Positions 8,232-18,128 of a stretch of 37,148 nt of DNA are shown in pieces (position 1 is the stretch's first letter; every line of letters starts with the position of its first letter). The stretch comes from Thalassococcus halodurans (GTDB lineage Bacteria; Pseudomonadota; Alphaproteobacteria; Rhodobacterales; Rhodobacteraceae). A program made the position numbers and the translations under genes. The notes under the pieces are model-generated. The model worked only from the letters and a program-made list of their open reading frames with translations, was not told the origin of the DNA and did no database searches. Location: positions 1 to 37,148 of the forward strand of contig CATNDK010000003.1 in assembly GCA_950096585.1 (NCBI GenBank), read 5' to 3'.

Positions 8232-9062
8232 TTATTCTTTTTGGACGCGCTGCCCCAATGCGACCGCCAGAGTCGTCACCAATGTCATAGAAACGGTTGG
8301 GACGCGGAAGGCTTCGACATCGACCTCACGGGCCACCAGAACGACGTCGGCCTCGGGGGCGACGGGGCAATCCGCGCTGTCGGTCAGCAGAATAATCTTG
8401 GTGCCACGGGCTTTGGCCTCGGTCACAACATCCAGGGTTTCCGACGAAAATGGCGCGTAGGTCACCGCGAACAGCACGTCATCGGCCCTGAAAGACGCGC
8501 TTGCGGCGACCATGCCCACGCCAGAGTGCAGCATGGCCGGAACGCCCATTTTGTTCAGCATATAATGGAAGTATGTTGTGACAGAATAGGCGCGGCGCAT
8601 CCCGAATAAATGGGTCATTTGCGCGTTCTGGAGCAGGGTAAGTGCCGCTTCTAATTGATCCGGATTCAGGCTGTTTGTGAAATTTATCAGTGATTTGTGG
8701 CCAGCCTCGGCGAAATCGGCGAATAGGTTTGTGGCGTCTGGCGCCCCCTTTGCGCGCAACTCGGACAGGCGCGCGTCATAGTCGGGGCGCGACTGCGCAT
8801 ATTCGCTGCGGAACAGGACCTGCATTTCGGAATAGCCCGAAAACCCGAGCGCCTGACAAAACCGCATAAAGGCCGACGGGGCGACGTCGGCCAGTGCAGC
8901 CATTTCGGCAACCGTTGAAACAGCCACAAGGTTGATGTTCCGGCGCAGCAGAACGGCACATTGGCGCAACCGCTTGGGCAGGCTGTCATCGATATGGTCC
9001 AATCGGTCCAAAAGTTCGGACACGCTACGTGGTGGCTGCGCGGTCTCAGGCTTTGTACTCAT
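8232..9062 (-). CDS. iolR: RpiR/MurR family transcriptional regulator, probable inositol repressor IolR
   Basis: This 276-residue protein has an N-terminal HTH_6 domain (about residues 15-90; helix-turn-helix around VAEMAALADVAPSAFMRFCQALG) and a C-terminal SIS sugar-phosphate-binding domain (about 125-260; SLLGS-like strands, HLFGMRRAYSV and ILLTDSADCPVA). RpiR regulators of this type control sugar and inositol genes, with a phosphorylated intermediate as effector. Position directly upstream of iolC on the same strand and the flanking GGAA-N6-TTCC palindromes support IolR. AAGGA lies 8 nt before the ATG. The palindrome at 9111-9128, about 49 bp upstream of the start, suggests autoregulation. 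The assignment as IolR rather than a regulator of the divergent operon rests on context. Confidence 0.85.
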   Translation of the reverse strand: MSTKPETAQPPRSVSELLDRLDHIDDSLPKRLRQCAVLLRRNINLVAVSTVAEMAALADVAPSAFMRFCQALGFSGYSEMQVLFRSEYAQSRPDYDARLSELRAKGAPDATNLFADFAEAGHKSLINFTNSLNPDQLEAALTLLQNAQMTHLFGMRRAYSVTTYFHYMLNKMGVPAMLHSGVGMVAASASFRADDVLFAVTYAPFSSETLDVVTEAKARGTKIILLTDSADCPVAPEADVVLVAREVDVEAFRVPTVSMTLVTTLAVALGQRVQKE

Positions 9063-9110
9063 GATCGGATCCTTATCGAGATGCGCCTACATTAGCGGTT
9101 TATCCCAAAA

Positions 9111-9128
9111 GTGGAATAAATATTCTGA
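9111..9128. promoter_or_regulatory. Putative IolR operator 2 (iolR / FAD-oxidase intergenic region)
   Basis: TGGAATAAATATTC at 9112-9125 is identical to the core of the site at 8181-8198; the right arm here reads TTCT in place of TTCC. It sits 49 bp before iolR and about 150 bp before the divergent FAD oxidoreductase gene, so it could act on both. No other gene is seen in 9063-9276. Confidence 0.6.
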
Positions 9129-9276
9129 AATCTAGTGTCGGAAAGTCGATCCGTTCTAAAGGCATTTGCCGTCAGGTTGCAAAATCACCGCGACCCCTTC
9201 GCGTTCGCGGCTTTTCTCGGCGGGCAAACAGGGTACTGTACGGCAGAATTTCACAGCAGGCGGAATAGGCAGCGGG

Positions 9277-10587
9277 ATGGACCGATCCGAGATCAAGCCA
9301 AGGCTTTGGGCCTTCTCCAGCCGCGAACACGTGTCGTCCGAACCTGTGGCGGACGATCTTGAGTGTGATGTCCTGATCATTGGCGGCGGGTTTACCGGAT
9401 GCGCAGCCGCCTACAAGGCCGCCCGTTCCGGAGCGCGTATTGTCCTGCTTGAGGCAGAAGAGATCGGCTTTGGCGGATCGGGCCGGAATGTCGGTTTAGT
9501 GAACGCAGGCCTATGGTTGCCGCCTGACGACATTATCCACCGTCTGGGTCACACGATGGGGCATCGCCTGATTGATGCATTGGGCGTTGGCCCTGACTTG
9601 GTTTTCGAATTGATCGCTGAAGAGGGCATTCAGTGCGATGCCGTCCGTCAGGGCACGCTTCATGTCGCCCATTCCGAAGACGGCTTGGAAAATCTGCAAA
9701 ACCGCTTCCGGCAGGGCAACGCAGTTGGTGCGCCGCTTCAAATGCTGAACGCCGAGGACACAGAACGCAGGCTTGGCACTAGCGGCTTTCACGGTGCGCT
9801 TTTTGATCCGCGGGCGGGCACGATCCAGCCACTGGCCTATTGCCGTGGGTTGGCGCGGGCAGCTGAACGCGCGGGTGCGATGTTGTTCGGGCAAAGCCGT
9901 GTTCGGGATCTGCGCCACACGGGTCAGGGGTGGATGGCCAAGGTGAACGGGCAGACAATTACGGCCCAGTCCGTGATCCACGCGACGAACGCCTATCACG
10001 ACACGATCAAAGGCGGGCCCAAGCCGTCTTTCGCCACGGTTCATTATAGTCAGTTCGCCACCGCGCCCCTGACGCCCGCACAGCGCGAGGTGATCCTGCC
10101 CGATGGTGAGGGGTGCTGGGACACGGCGCTGGTGATGACCTCCTTCCGCCTGGATGCCGAGGGGCGCTTGATCCTTGGGACTATGGGCAATGCGGAAGGC
10201 ATCGGTGGCACGGTTCACCGCAACTGGGCTGAACGCAAACTGGCCGAGCTTTATCCGCAACTGGCGGGCACAGCCTTTACCCATATCTGGCAGGGACGCA
10301 TTGCGATGACGGCAGATCATCTGCCCAAGGTCGTGGCCTTTGGCCCGGATGCCTTTGCGATCTACGGGTATTCGGGGCGTGGTATCGCGCCCGGTACGGT
10401 CTTTGGTATTTGCGCGGCGCGGGCTTTGTTGGGCGACGGGGAAACGGCCTTTCCGCTGCCTGTCTTGCCAGCATACTCGGAACACCTGACCCGATCAAAA
10501 ACACTATTCTACGAGGCAGGCGCCACCTTGACGCACGCGCTGCCTCAGATACCAAAGGTGTCAAAATTTATAGGAGAAAAGCGATGA
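9277..10587 (+). CDS. FAD-dependent amine/amino-acid oxidoreductase (DAO family)
   Basis: This 436-residue protein has an N-terminal FAD Rossmann motif DVLIIGGGFTGCAAAYKAARSG (split signature GGGFTG at 36-41), an acidic LLEAEE strand end and the GFGGSGRNVGLVNAG stretch typical of DAO/PuuB/OrdL-type oxidases. The C-terminal GYSGRGIAPGTVFG motif contacts FAD. The family oxidises secondary amines or amino acids such as N-methyl amino acids, gamma-glutamylputrescine or pipecolate. It overlaps the next gene by ATGA, so the two are translationally coupled. Because the partner resembles HglS of lysine catabolism, an L-pipecolate (AmaA-like) or other lysine-pathway substrate is possible, but this is inference. 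Start 9277 (MDRSEIKPRL) is the first ATG; an in-frame TTG at 9166 would add 37 unrelated residues. Confidence 0.85.
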   Translation: MDRSEIKPRLWAFSSREHVSSEPVADDLECDVLIIGGGFTGCAAAYKAARSGARIVLLEAEEIGFGGSGRNVGLVNAGLWLPPDDIIHRLGHTMGHRLIDALGVGPDLVFELIAEEGIQCDAVRQGTLHVAHSEDGLENLQNRFRQGNAVGAPLQMLNAEDTERRLGTSGFHGALFDPRAGTIQPLAYCRGLARAAERAGAMLFGQSRVRDLRHTGQGWMAKVNGQTITAQSVIHATNAYHDTIKGGPKPSFATVHYSQFATAPLTPAQREVILPDGEGCWDTALVMTSFRLDAEGRLILGTMGNAEGIGGTVHRNWAERKLAELYPQLAGTAFTHIWQGRIAMTADHLPKVVAFGPDAFAIYGYSGRGIAPGTVFGICAARALLGDGETAFPLPVLPAYSEHLTRSKTLFYEAGATLTHALPQIPKVSKFIGEKR

Positions 10588-11960
10588 CCGATCTGATGCA
10601 CCCCGATGATATCCGCGGGCTTTTTTCCAAAGCGATGTCGGACATGTACCGTGATGAGGTGCCGCAATACGGTGACCTGATCGATCTGGTGCGCGATGTG
10701 AACGATGCGGTTCTCGCAGGTGATCCTGATTTGCAGGCCCAAATGCTGGCCGCTGACGAACTGGACCGACTGGATGTCGAACGCCACGGCGCGATCCGTT
10801 TGGGCACAGCTGAAGAACTGTCATCGATCCGCCGGATGTTTGCAGTGATGGGTATGTATCCTGTCGGCTATTACGATTTGTCCGTTGCGGGCCTGCCGGT
10901 CCATTCCACAGCCTTCCGCCCGATCGAGACTGCCGCGCTGTCGCGCAACCCGTTCCGTGTGTTCACGTCACTGGTGCGGCTGGAGTTGTTGGAAGATCGC
11001 GATCTTGCTGCTGCGGCGGCGGACATTCTGGCTCAGCGTCAGATCGTGACGTCCAAAGCGCTGTTCCTGATTGAAACAGCTGAATTGCAGGGTGGCCTGA
11101 CCAAGCCACAGGCCGAAGAGTTCGTGGCACAGGCGTTGGAAACCTTCCGTTGGCATTCTGACGCGACGGTTGATGCCGAGACATATGAACGTCTGCACGA
11201 TGCACACCGTCTGATTGCGGATGTGGTCAGCTTTAAGGGCCCTCACATCAACCACCTGACACCGCGTACGCTGGATATTGACGAGGTGCAGCGCCTGATG
11301 CCTGAACGTGGCATCGCGCCCAAGGCTGTGATCGAAGGCCCGCCGCGCCGCAATGCTGGTATCCTTCTGCGCCAGACATCCTTCAAAGCGCTGGAAGAGC
11401 CGGTGAAGTTCAAAGGCGCCGATGCGGCAGGTACGCACACCGCGCGCTTTGGCGAGATTGAGCAGCGGGGCGTCGCGCTGACTGCCGAGGGGCGCGCGCT
11501 TTATGATCGCTGTCTTGCAGAAACCCGCGCGGCGGCGGCTGTTGGCGGGCAGGGGCAGGGCGCGGGTGACTATGTCGATGCGCTGAACACCAAGTTCGCA
11601 GCCTTCCCGGATGATCTGGATACGCTGCGCCGCGAAAAACTGGCCTTTTTCCGTTATCGCGCTGTGGGGCAAGCCGCAGGACAGGCCGGTGATGTCGAGG
11701 CGCTGATTGCGTCCGGTGCGCTGGTCGCCGATCCTCAGGTCTACGAGGATTTCCTGCCTGTCTCGGCGGCCGGCATTTTCCAGTCCAATCTGGGGTCCGA
11801 TGCGCAGTCGACCTACGATGCGGCGGCCAATCAGGATGCCTTTGAGGCGGCGCTGGGTGCGACGGTCACGGACCCGACCGGCCTTTATGAAAAGATCCAG
11901 AACGACAGCTTGGTTGAGGCGCTAACACAATTGGGCCAAGGGCATCTTTTGGCCGCGTAA
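10584..11960 (+). CDS. hglS: 2-oxoadipate dioxygenase/decarboxylase (DUF1338, HglS/YdcJ type)
   Basis: This 458-residue DUF1338 protein has a vicinal-oxygen-chelate-like fold. The characterised member HglS of Pseudomonas putida converts 2-oxoadipate to D-2-hydroxyglutarate with Fe(II) in D-lysine breakdown. The residues I recall as its metal and substrate ligands are present at matching spacing: ERHGAIRLG (His68, Arg72), INHLTPR (His224) and RFGEIEQRG (Glu291 or Glu293), with FLPVSAAGIFQSN near the C-terminus. A TAGGAG ribosome site precedes the ATG, which overlaps the upstream stop by ATGA. It forms a two-gene unit with the FAD oxidoreductase. Substrate is assigned by family; a different 2-oxoacid cannot be excluded. 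Confidence 0.85.
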   Translation: MTDLMHPDDIRGLFSKAMSDMYRDEVPQYGDLIDLVRDVNDAVLAGDPDLQAQMLAADELDRLDVERHGAIRLGTAEELSSIRRMFAVMGMYPVGYYDLSVAGLPVHSTAFRPIETAALSRNPFRVFTSLVRLELLEDRDLAAAAADILAQRQIVTSKALFLIETAELQGGLTKPQAEEFVAQALETFRWHSDATVDAETYERLHDAHRLIADVVSFKGPHINHLTPRTLDIDEVQRLMPERGIAPKAVIEGPPRRNAGILLRQTSFKALEEPVKFKGADAAGTHTARFGEIEQRGVALTAEGRALYDRCLAETRAAAAVGGQGQGAGDYVDALNTKFAAFPDDLDTLRREKLAFFRYRAVGQAAGQAGDVEALIASGALVADPQVYEDFLPVSAAGIFQSNLGSDAQSTYDAAANQDAFEAALGATVTDPTGLYEKIQNDSLVEALTQLGQGHLLAA

Positions 11961-12006
11961 GCGTAAAATCTGGGGCAGTTAGCATAAAAAAATGCGTAAT
12001 CCAGAG

Positions 12007-12041
12007 GGGCGAATGGTCACATCCGGTAGACCATTCCGCCC
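12007..12041 (+). promoter_or_regulatory. Long hairpin in the hglS-icd intergenic region (icd leader or terminator)
   Basis: GGGCGAATGGTC pairs with GACCATTCCGCCC (one bulged C) around a 10-nt loop, giving about 12 base pairs. It ends 42 bp before the icd ATG and about 65 bp after the hglS stop. No run of T follows on the plus strand, so it is more likely a leader RNA structure or operator than an ordinary terminator. Confidence 0.5.
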
Positions 12042-12083
12042 AGTTCGGCTAGACGTTCGCAAACGCAGCAAAGGACTTGGATC

Positions 12084-14288
<2,205 letters not shown>

Positions 14289-14312
14289 TCCGCTTAACAG
14301 CTTGAAATCCAG

Positions 14313-14346
14313 ACCCGCCAGCGCCCACGCGTTGGCGGGTTTTTCT
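14313..14346 (+). terminator. Rho-independent terminator of icd
   Basis: ACCCGCCA (14313-14320) pairs with TGGCGGGT (14333-14340) around a 12-nt loop and is followed by TTTTTC. It starts 25 bp after the icd stop. Confidence 0.85.
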
Positions 14347-14420
14347 TTGTCTGCTGCTGACCGGACGCAAACACGAATAGCCCGCAAACTGCAGGCTGGT
14401 GTGTTGGATATGAGGGGAAG

Positions 14421-14497
<77 letters not shown>

Positions 14498-14645
14498 GAA
14501 CCGTGGGCGGTGGGTAAGACAGCGGGCCGGAGTCGTCAAGCGCTATTTGCCAGAAAAATGCGCTTAGTCGCGATCTATTTGGTTTGGGTCCACATCGGGC
14601 AAAACGCAAGCAAGTGTGGCCGTTGGTTTTCCGCCCGGAAACGGA

Positions 14646-14671
14646 AACAGCGGGCCCGATTGCCCGCTGTT
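14646..14671 (-). terminator. Hairpin after the AAA+ ATPase gene
   Basis: AACAGCGGGC and GCCCGCTGTT form a perfect 10-bp stem around a 6-nt loop, 30 bp past the stop of the AAA+ gene. On the minus strand it is followed by TTCCGTTTCC, a weak T-rich tail. Nothing else recognisable lies in 14498-14700. Confidence 0.6.
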
Positions 14672-14700
14672 GAAATGTTCGGCGAATGACATTGTCGCCG

Positions 14701-16008
14701 CTATTTCACGATCTCTTCGTCTTTGACGAACAGGTTGGCCCAGGCACGATCCACCAGTTCCGGTGTCATCTTGTAGGGCAGGCCTTCGAAGTCGCAGACA
14801 GCGATCATCTGGTCGATCAGGAAGACCGGCTGATAGTTCGCATAGATGTTGTTGATCGTCGGGTATTTCTTTTTCAGCAGGTGAACGAGGCTTTTCTCGC
14901 ACAGCTGCATTTTCTTCTTGCGGGCCACCAGCGCGAAGATTTTCAGGAAATCCTCTTGGTTGGGGCCGTCGATTTTCACCTTGAAGAAGATACGACGCAA
15001 AGCCGCTTGGTCGAAGATTTCGTTCGGGTGGAAGTTGGTCGAGAACACGACCAGCGTATCGAAGGGCACTTCGAATTTCTCGCCCGATTGCAGGGCCAGA
15101 ATATCCTTGCCTTCTTCCAGCGGAACAATCCAACGGTTGACCAGTTTCTGCGGCGGTTCGGCCTGACGACCCAAGTCGTCGACGATAAAGATGCCGCCGC
15201 TGGATTTCAGCTGCAAAGGAGCCTGATAGGTCCGCGCCGTGGGGTTATAGACCAGATCCAGCATGTCCAGCGACAGTTCACCACCGGTGATAACCGTGGG
15301 ACGTTCGCACAGCACATAGCGACTGTCGAACAGGTTGCGGCGGCGCAGCTGGGTCGGGTCGTCCAGCATTTCTTCGGCAGCGGAATGGACGATCGGGTCA
15401 TAAACCGTGATCACCTGACCGGCGTATTCAATGGCGCGCGGCACATAGATTTTATCGCCCATCGCATCGCGAATACCATTCGAGATAGATGATTTACCGT
15501 TGCCCGGAGGGCCGTACATCAGGATCGACCGGCCAGAGCCCACCGCGGGGCCAAGCGTGCTAAGCAGCGTGGGCGGCAGGATCAGGTGACCCATCGCCTT
15601 GGTCAGCTGTTCGCGGGTGATCTGGACGTTCTTGATCGACTGGCGTTTGACCTGTTCGCGGTAGACGGCAAGCGGCACCGGCATCGCGCCATAGTATTCG
15701 GATTGTGCCAATGCCTCGAGCGCGCGGGCGCGACCGGAGTCGGTCAGCTGATAGCCCATCTCATTGCCCGAGTTCGCATTCAGGGTACCCATCGCTTCCA
15801 GCAGGTTCTGACCACGAGCAATGTCGACCAGTTCCTGCGTGATCCCTGTCGGCAGGCCGATGGCCACACCCAAATCACGCACAGTGGCAATGTTTTTACG
15901 GAACATCGTTTTGATCACGATGTCGCGCATCATCACAATCGGCAGGGCCATATCCGCAAGGCTTTTGGGCGGAGGAGGCGCCATGACATTGGACGTCTGC
16001 ATGTTCAT
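14701..16008 (-). CDS. AAA+ family ATPase associated with the tad locus
   Basis: This 435-residue protein has a proline-rich N-terminus (MAPPPPKSL, 9-17) and a region of about 110 residues that looks helical and winged-helix-like (TVRDLGVAIGLPTGITQELV, MGYQLTDSGRARALEAL). An AAA+ module follows: Walker A GPPGNGKSS at 166-174, Walker B IFIVDD at 273-278, sensor-1 STN at 323-325 and an arginine pair RR at 338-339. A lid-like C-terminus completes it. The substrate is unknown. It follows the prepilin peptidase gene on the same strand, so a role in pilus assembly or regulation is inferred from position only. Start 16008 is chosen because an AGG lies 9 nt upstream and the conserved-looking sequence begins here. 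The 146-bp gap to cpaA suggests its own or attenuated transcription. Confidence 0.85.
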   Translation of the reverse strand: MNMQTSNVMAPPPPKSLADMALPIVMMRDIVIKTMFRKNIATVRDLGVAIGLPTGITQELVDIARGQNLLEAMGTLNANSGNEMGYQLTDSGRARALEALAQSEYYGAMPVPLAVYREQVKRQSIKNVQITREQLTKAMGHLILPPTLLSTLGPAVGSGRSILMYGPPGNGKSSISNGIRDAMGDKIYVPRAIEYAGQVITVYDPIVHSAAEEMLDDPTQLRRRNLFDSRYVLCERPTVITGGELSLDMLDLVYNPTARTYQAPLQLKSSGGIFIVDDLGRQAEPPQKLVNRWIVPLEEGKDILALQSGEKFEVPFDTLVVFSTNFHPNEIFDQAALRRIFFKVKIDGPNQEDFLKIFALVARKKKMQLCEKSLVHLLKKKYPTINNIYANYQPVFLIDQMIAVCDFEGLPYKMTPELVDRAWANLFVKDEEIVK

Positions 16009-16123
16009 GATTGGGAACCTATCGCTCGAATTCACTGGTCTTTGTTGACCCAGAAAAGAGCAGGTATTTGTGGCAAGAGCTTGGCTTGCCTCGGGCGTTT
16101 TGCAGATGATTTTAGACAGGCAG

Positions 16124-16144
16124 GCGCAGGGCAACGCCCCGCGC
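16124..16144 (-). terminator. Hairpin between prepilin peptidase and AAA+ genes
   Basis: On the minus strand GCGCGGGGC pairs with GCCCTGCGC (one G-T) around the loop GTT, just 11 bp past the prepilin peptidase stop. There is no clear T run, so it is a weak terminator or an mRNA 3' end stabiliser. Confidence 0.35.
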
Positions 16145-16154
16145 TTACAGGTTT

Positions 16155-16652
16155 TTATCTGCCGTAAAGGATACCCAGTCCCAGATAGATCGCCAGCGTT
16201 CCGCCAAGCGCCAACCCCATCGGGAACTTCTTGGATGGTGCGTCCCAGCTTTCCCAGTCGGGGGCGATTTTACGCAACGGCGTGTATTTTGCCAGACGGT
16301 GGGAAGCGAAGGCTGCCAGCAGGGTTGCGGCGAATAGAACCATCAGGAACCGGAGGTCACCAATATGGATAAAGGGTGCGGCGGCCGCGGCGAATTTCGC
16401 GTCACCAGCGCCCATAGCACCTGCCGCATTCAGCGCCATGCCTGCCACAAGAACTGCGCCAAAATAGGCGTAGCGCCAAAGGTAGTCTTCAAACGGAAGG
16501 GCGAGTGGGCCGATCACGACAAAGACCAGAAACAGCGCCACGACTGTCCCGTTCGTAATGCGCATTTCGCGCATGTCTGTGTAGCACGTGTAGACGCACA
16601 ACGGCAGAACGAACGGAAAAAACCACAGCGCGGCGGACGAAAGAATATCCAT
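16155..16652 (-). CDS. cpaA: Prepilin peptidase (A24 family), TadV/CpaA
   Basis: This 165-residue polytopic membrane protein is an aspartic peptidase that cleaves the leader of Flp-type prepilins on the cytoplasmic side of the inner membrane. The two catalytic aspartates of the family are visible, in YTDMREMRITN (Asp26) and in GAGDAKF (Asp84). About five hydrophobic segments are present and there is no N-terminal methyltransferase domain, as usual for TadV/CpaA. It follows the TPR lipoprotein gene with a 17-bp gap. Its likely substrates are the two small pilins at 26199-26375 and 26642-26833. Confidence 0.92.
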   Translation of the reverse strand: MDILSSAALWFFPFVLPLCVYTCYTDMREMRITNGTVVALFLVFVVIGPLALPFEDYLWRYAYFGAVLVAGMALNAAGAMGAGDAKFAAAAAPFIHIGDLRFLMVLFAATLLAAFASHRLAKYTPLRKIAPDWESWDAPSKKFPMGLALGGTLAIYLGLGILYGR

Positions 16653-16669
16653 AGTTCCGTCCGACCCGA

Positions 16670-17521
16670 TCAGGAATTTTCCAACGCATCCAAGCTACGC
16701 GCGGCAGCTTCGAAATGCTGGGGGTGTGTTTCGAGCGCTTCACGCAAGAGCGACTTCCCGATTTCCACATCGTTCCGTTTGATCGCGGCCAGCGCCATCG
16801 TGTGCAACAGCTCGGCCCGTTCGATCTGCGTCATAGGCATGACCGGCAGGGTGTAGTTGCCTTGTGCGCCACGGGCCAGAACAAGGTTGTTTTTGGCTGT
16901 GAATAGATCCTGATCGCGCTGGATCGCGTCTGTGAACAACCGCTCGGCCGCGGCACCGTCGCCGCGTGTCAGCTTGGAAAAGCCCCAGTTGTTCAGAACG
17001 CCAGCGGGCTGGGTGGTCAGGCCAAGCGCGATTTCGTAGAAGCTGTCGGCCTTTTTCCAATCCTTGTTATAGTCGGCAATGATCGCTTCCAGCTTGTAGC
17101 GTTCAAACGTTTCATGTGTCGGGGGAATGGAATTCAGCGTCTCTTCGGCGCGTTCCCACTGACCGGCACGGATCAAAGCATCGGCAAGGTTTGTTTTGTC
17201 GGAATTCGTGGCGTCTTCGTGTTCCACCACGCGGTTCCAAGCGCCCACACCTTCGGTCACACGTTTCGCGCGGATCAGCGACAGGGCCAGACCACGGCGG
17301 AAATCGATGCGATCGGGGTCCTGGCCCAGACTGCGTTGGAAATAGGACACGGCTTCGTTCGGGTCTGCGACAGTCAGCATGACGTCGTTCAGATCGGTCC
17401 CGTCGATAACGTTCACACCCTGAAAGGCGCGGTCCACACTTTGTCCGTCGGACTTGTCACAAGCCGACAGAACGATCAGCCCTGCAACGCAGGCGGCTGT
17501 CAAAGAGAGGGGCTGGCGCAT
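16670..17521 (-). CDS. TPR-repeat lipoprotein of the tad locus
   Basis: This 283-residue protein begins with a lipoprotein signal peptide whose lipobox is LSAC (Cys21), so it is probably anchored in the outer membrane. Tetratricopeptide-like helical repeats fill residues about 50-250 (for example the segments around AVSYFQRSLGQDPDRIDFRRG and GVLNNWGFSKLTRGDGAAAE, repeat spacing about 34). It follows the smaller TadD-like lipoprotein in the operon. Two TPR lipoproteins in one tad locus may act together as the TadD-type factor needed for secretin assembly or pilus stability; that is inferred. Confidence 0.8.
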   Translation of the reverse strand: MRQPLSLTAACVAGLIVLSACDKSDGQSVDRAFQGVNVIDGTDLNDVMLTVADPNEAVSYFQRSLGQDPDRIDFRRGLALSLIRAKRVTEGVGAWNRVVEHEDATNSDKTNLADALIRAGQWERAEETLNSIPPTHETFERYKLEAIIADYNKDWKKADSFYEIALGLTTQPAGVLNNWGFSKLTRGDGAAAERLFTDAIQRDQDLFTAKNNLVLARGAQGNYTLPVMPMTQIERAELLHTMALAAIKRNDVEIGKSLLREALETHPQHFEAAARSLDALENS

Positions 17522-17554
17522 TTTTGCGTCCTTTACTGCTCTTGCCTCGTATAT

Positions 17555-18118
17555 TTATGGCTGGATCAGGTAGTCACCCGTACCCCGCCGTACCAGCTTA
17601 TATTGCTGATCTTCTGATGGATCATAAAACGAATTTTCAAGTTTTGCGATAGCCAAGCGAAGATTGTCACGAATTGAGTCACTTTCGCCATTATCCAGCG
17701 CATAGGCTTTCTGGAAAGTGGCCGCTGCTTCGGATAATTTTCCCTTTTCCATCAGGACAACGCCCAGATTGTTCCAGACGGCCGGATTGGTTTCGTCTTC
17801 TTTCACGGCACGGCGTAAAACGCGTTCGGCCTGACCCAGACGGCCCATGGCAAGGTTGGCAGAGCCGATACCACTCAGGATTTCGCCGGTCAGCCCGTAT
17901 TGCACGGCCGCACGTTGATAGGCCTCGATCGCCAGTTCGTATTCCTTGGCGTCCATCAACCGGTGCCCGACCAAAAGCCCGTCAACGGATTCCCCGTTCG
18001 GATCGATCGAGGGCGCATAGAGTTGATCAGGCTTGCCGTCGGATGCAGTCAGGCCGCCCGAAGAACAGGCGGCCATAAAGCAGGTCAGGATGGCAGCACC
18101 GAAAAGGCGCAAGGGCAT
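17555..18118 (-). CDS. tadD: TadD-like TPR lipoprotein
   Basis: This 187-residue protein has a lipobox FMAAC (Cys18) after a hydrophobic signal segment, then TPR repeats (AIEAYQRAAVQYG, AERVLRRAVKEDETNPAVWNNLGVV and EAAATFQKAYALD, at 34-residue spacing). TadD is the outer-membrane-associated pilotin-like protein of Tad pili. Start 18118 is chosen because AGGAG lies 7 nt upstream and overlaps the tadC stop region; a longer in-frame version from 18175 would bury the signal peptide. It follows tadC with a 10-bp gap. Confidence 0.85.
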   Translation of the reverse strand: MPLRLFGAAILTCFMAACSSGGLTASDGKPDQLYAPSIDPNGESVDGLLVGHRLMDAKEYELAIEAYQRAAVQYGLTGEILSGIGSANLAMGRLGQAERVLRRAVKEDETNPAVWNNLGVVLMEKGKLSEAAATFQKAYALDNGESDSIRDNLRLAIAKLENSFYDPSEDQQYKLVRRGTGDYLIQP

Positions 18119-18128
18119 AGGGTTGCTC

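Noticed and set aside
14564-14692. A 42-codon ORF on the minus strand (starts MSFAEHFNSG) just after the AAA+ gene
   Set aside because: It contains the 10-bp terminator-like hairpin at 14646-14671, has no clear ribosome site and resembles nothing I recognise. Translation cannot be excluded, but support is too weak for a gene call.
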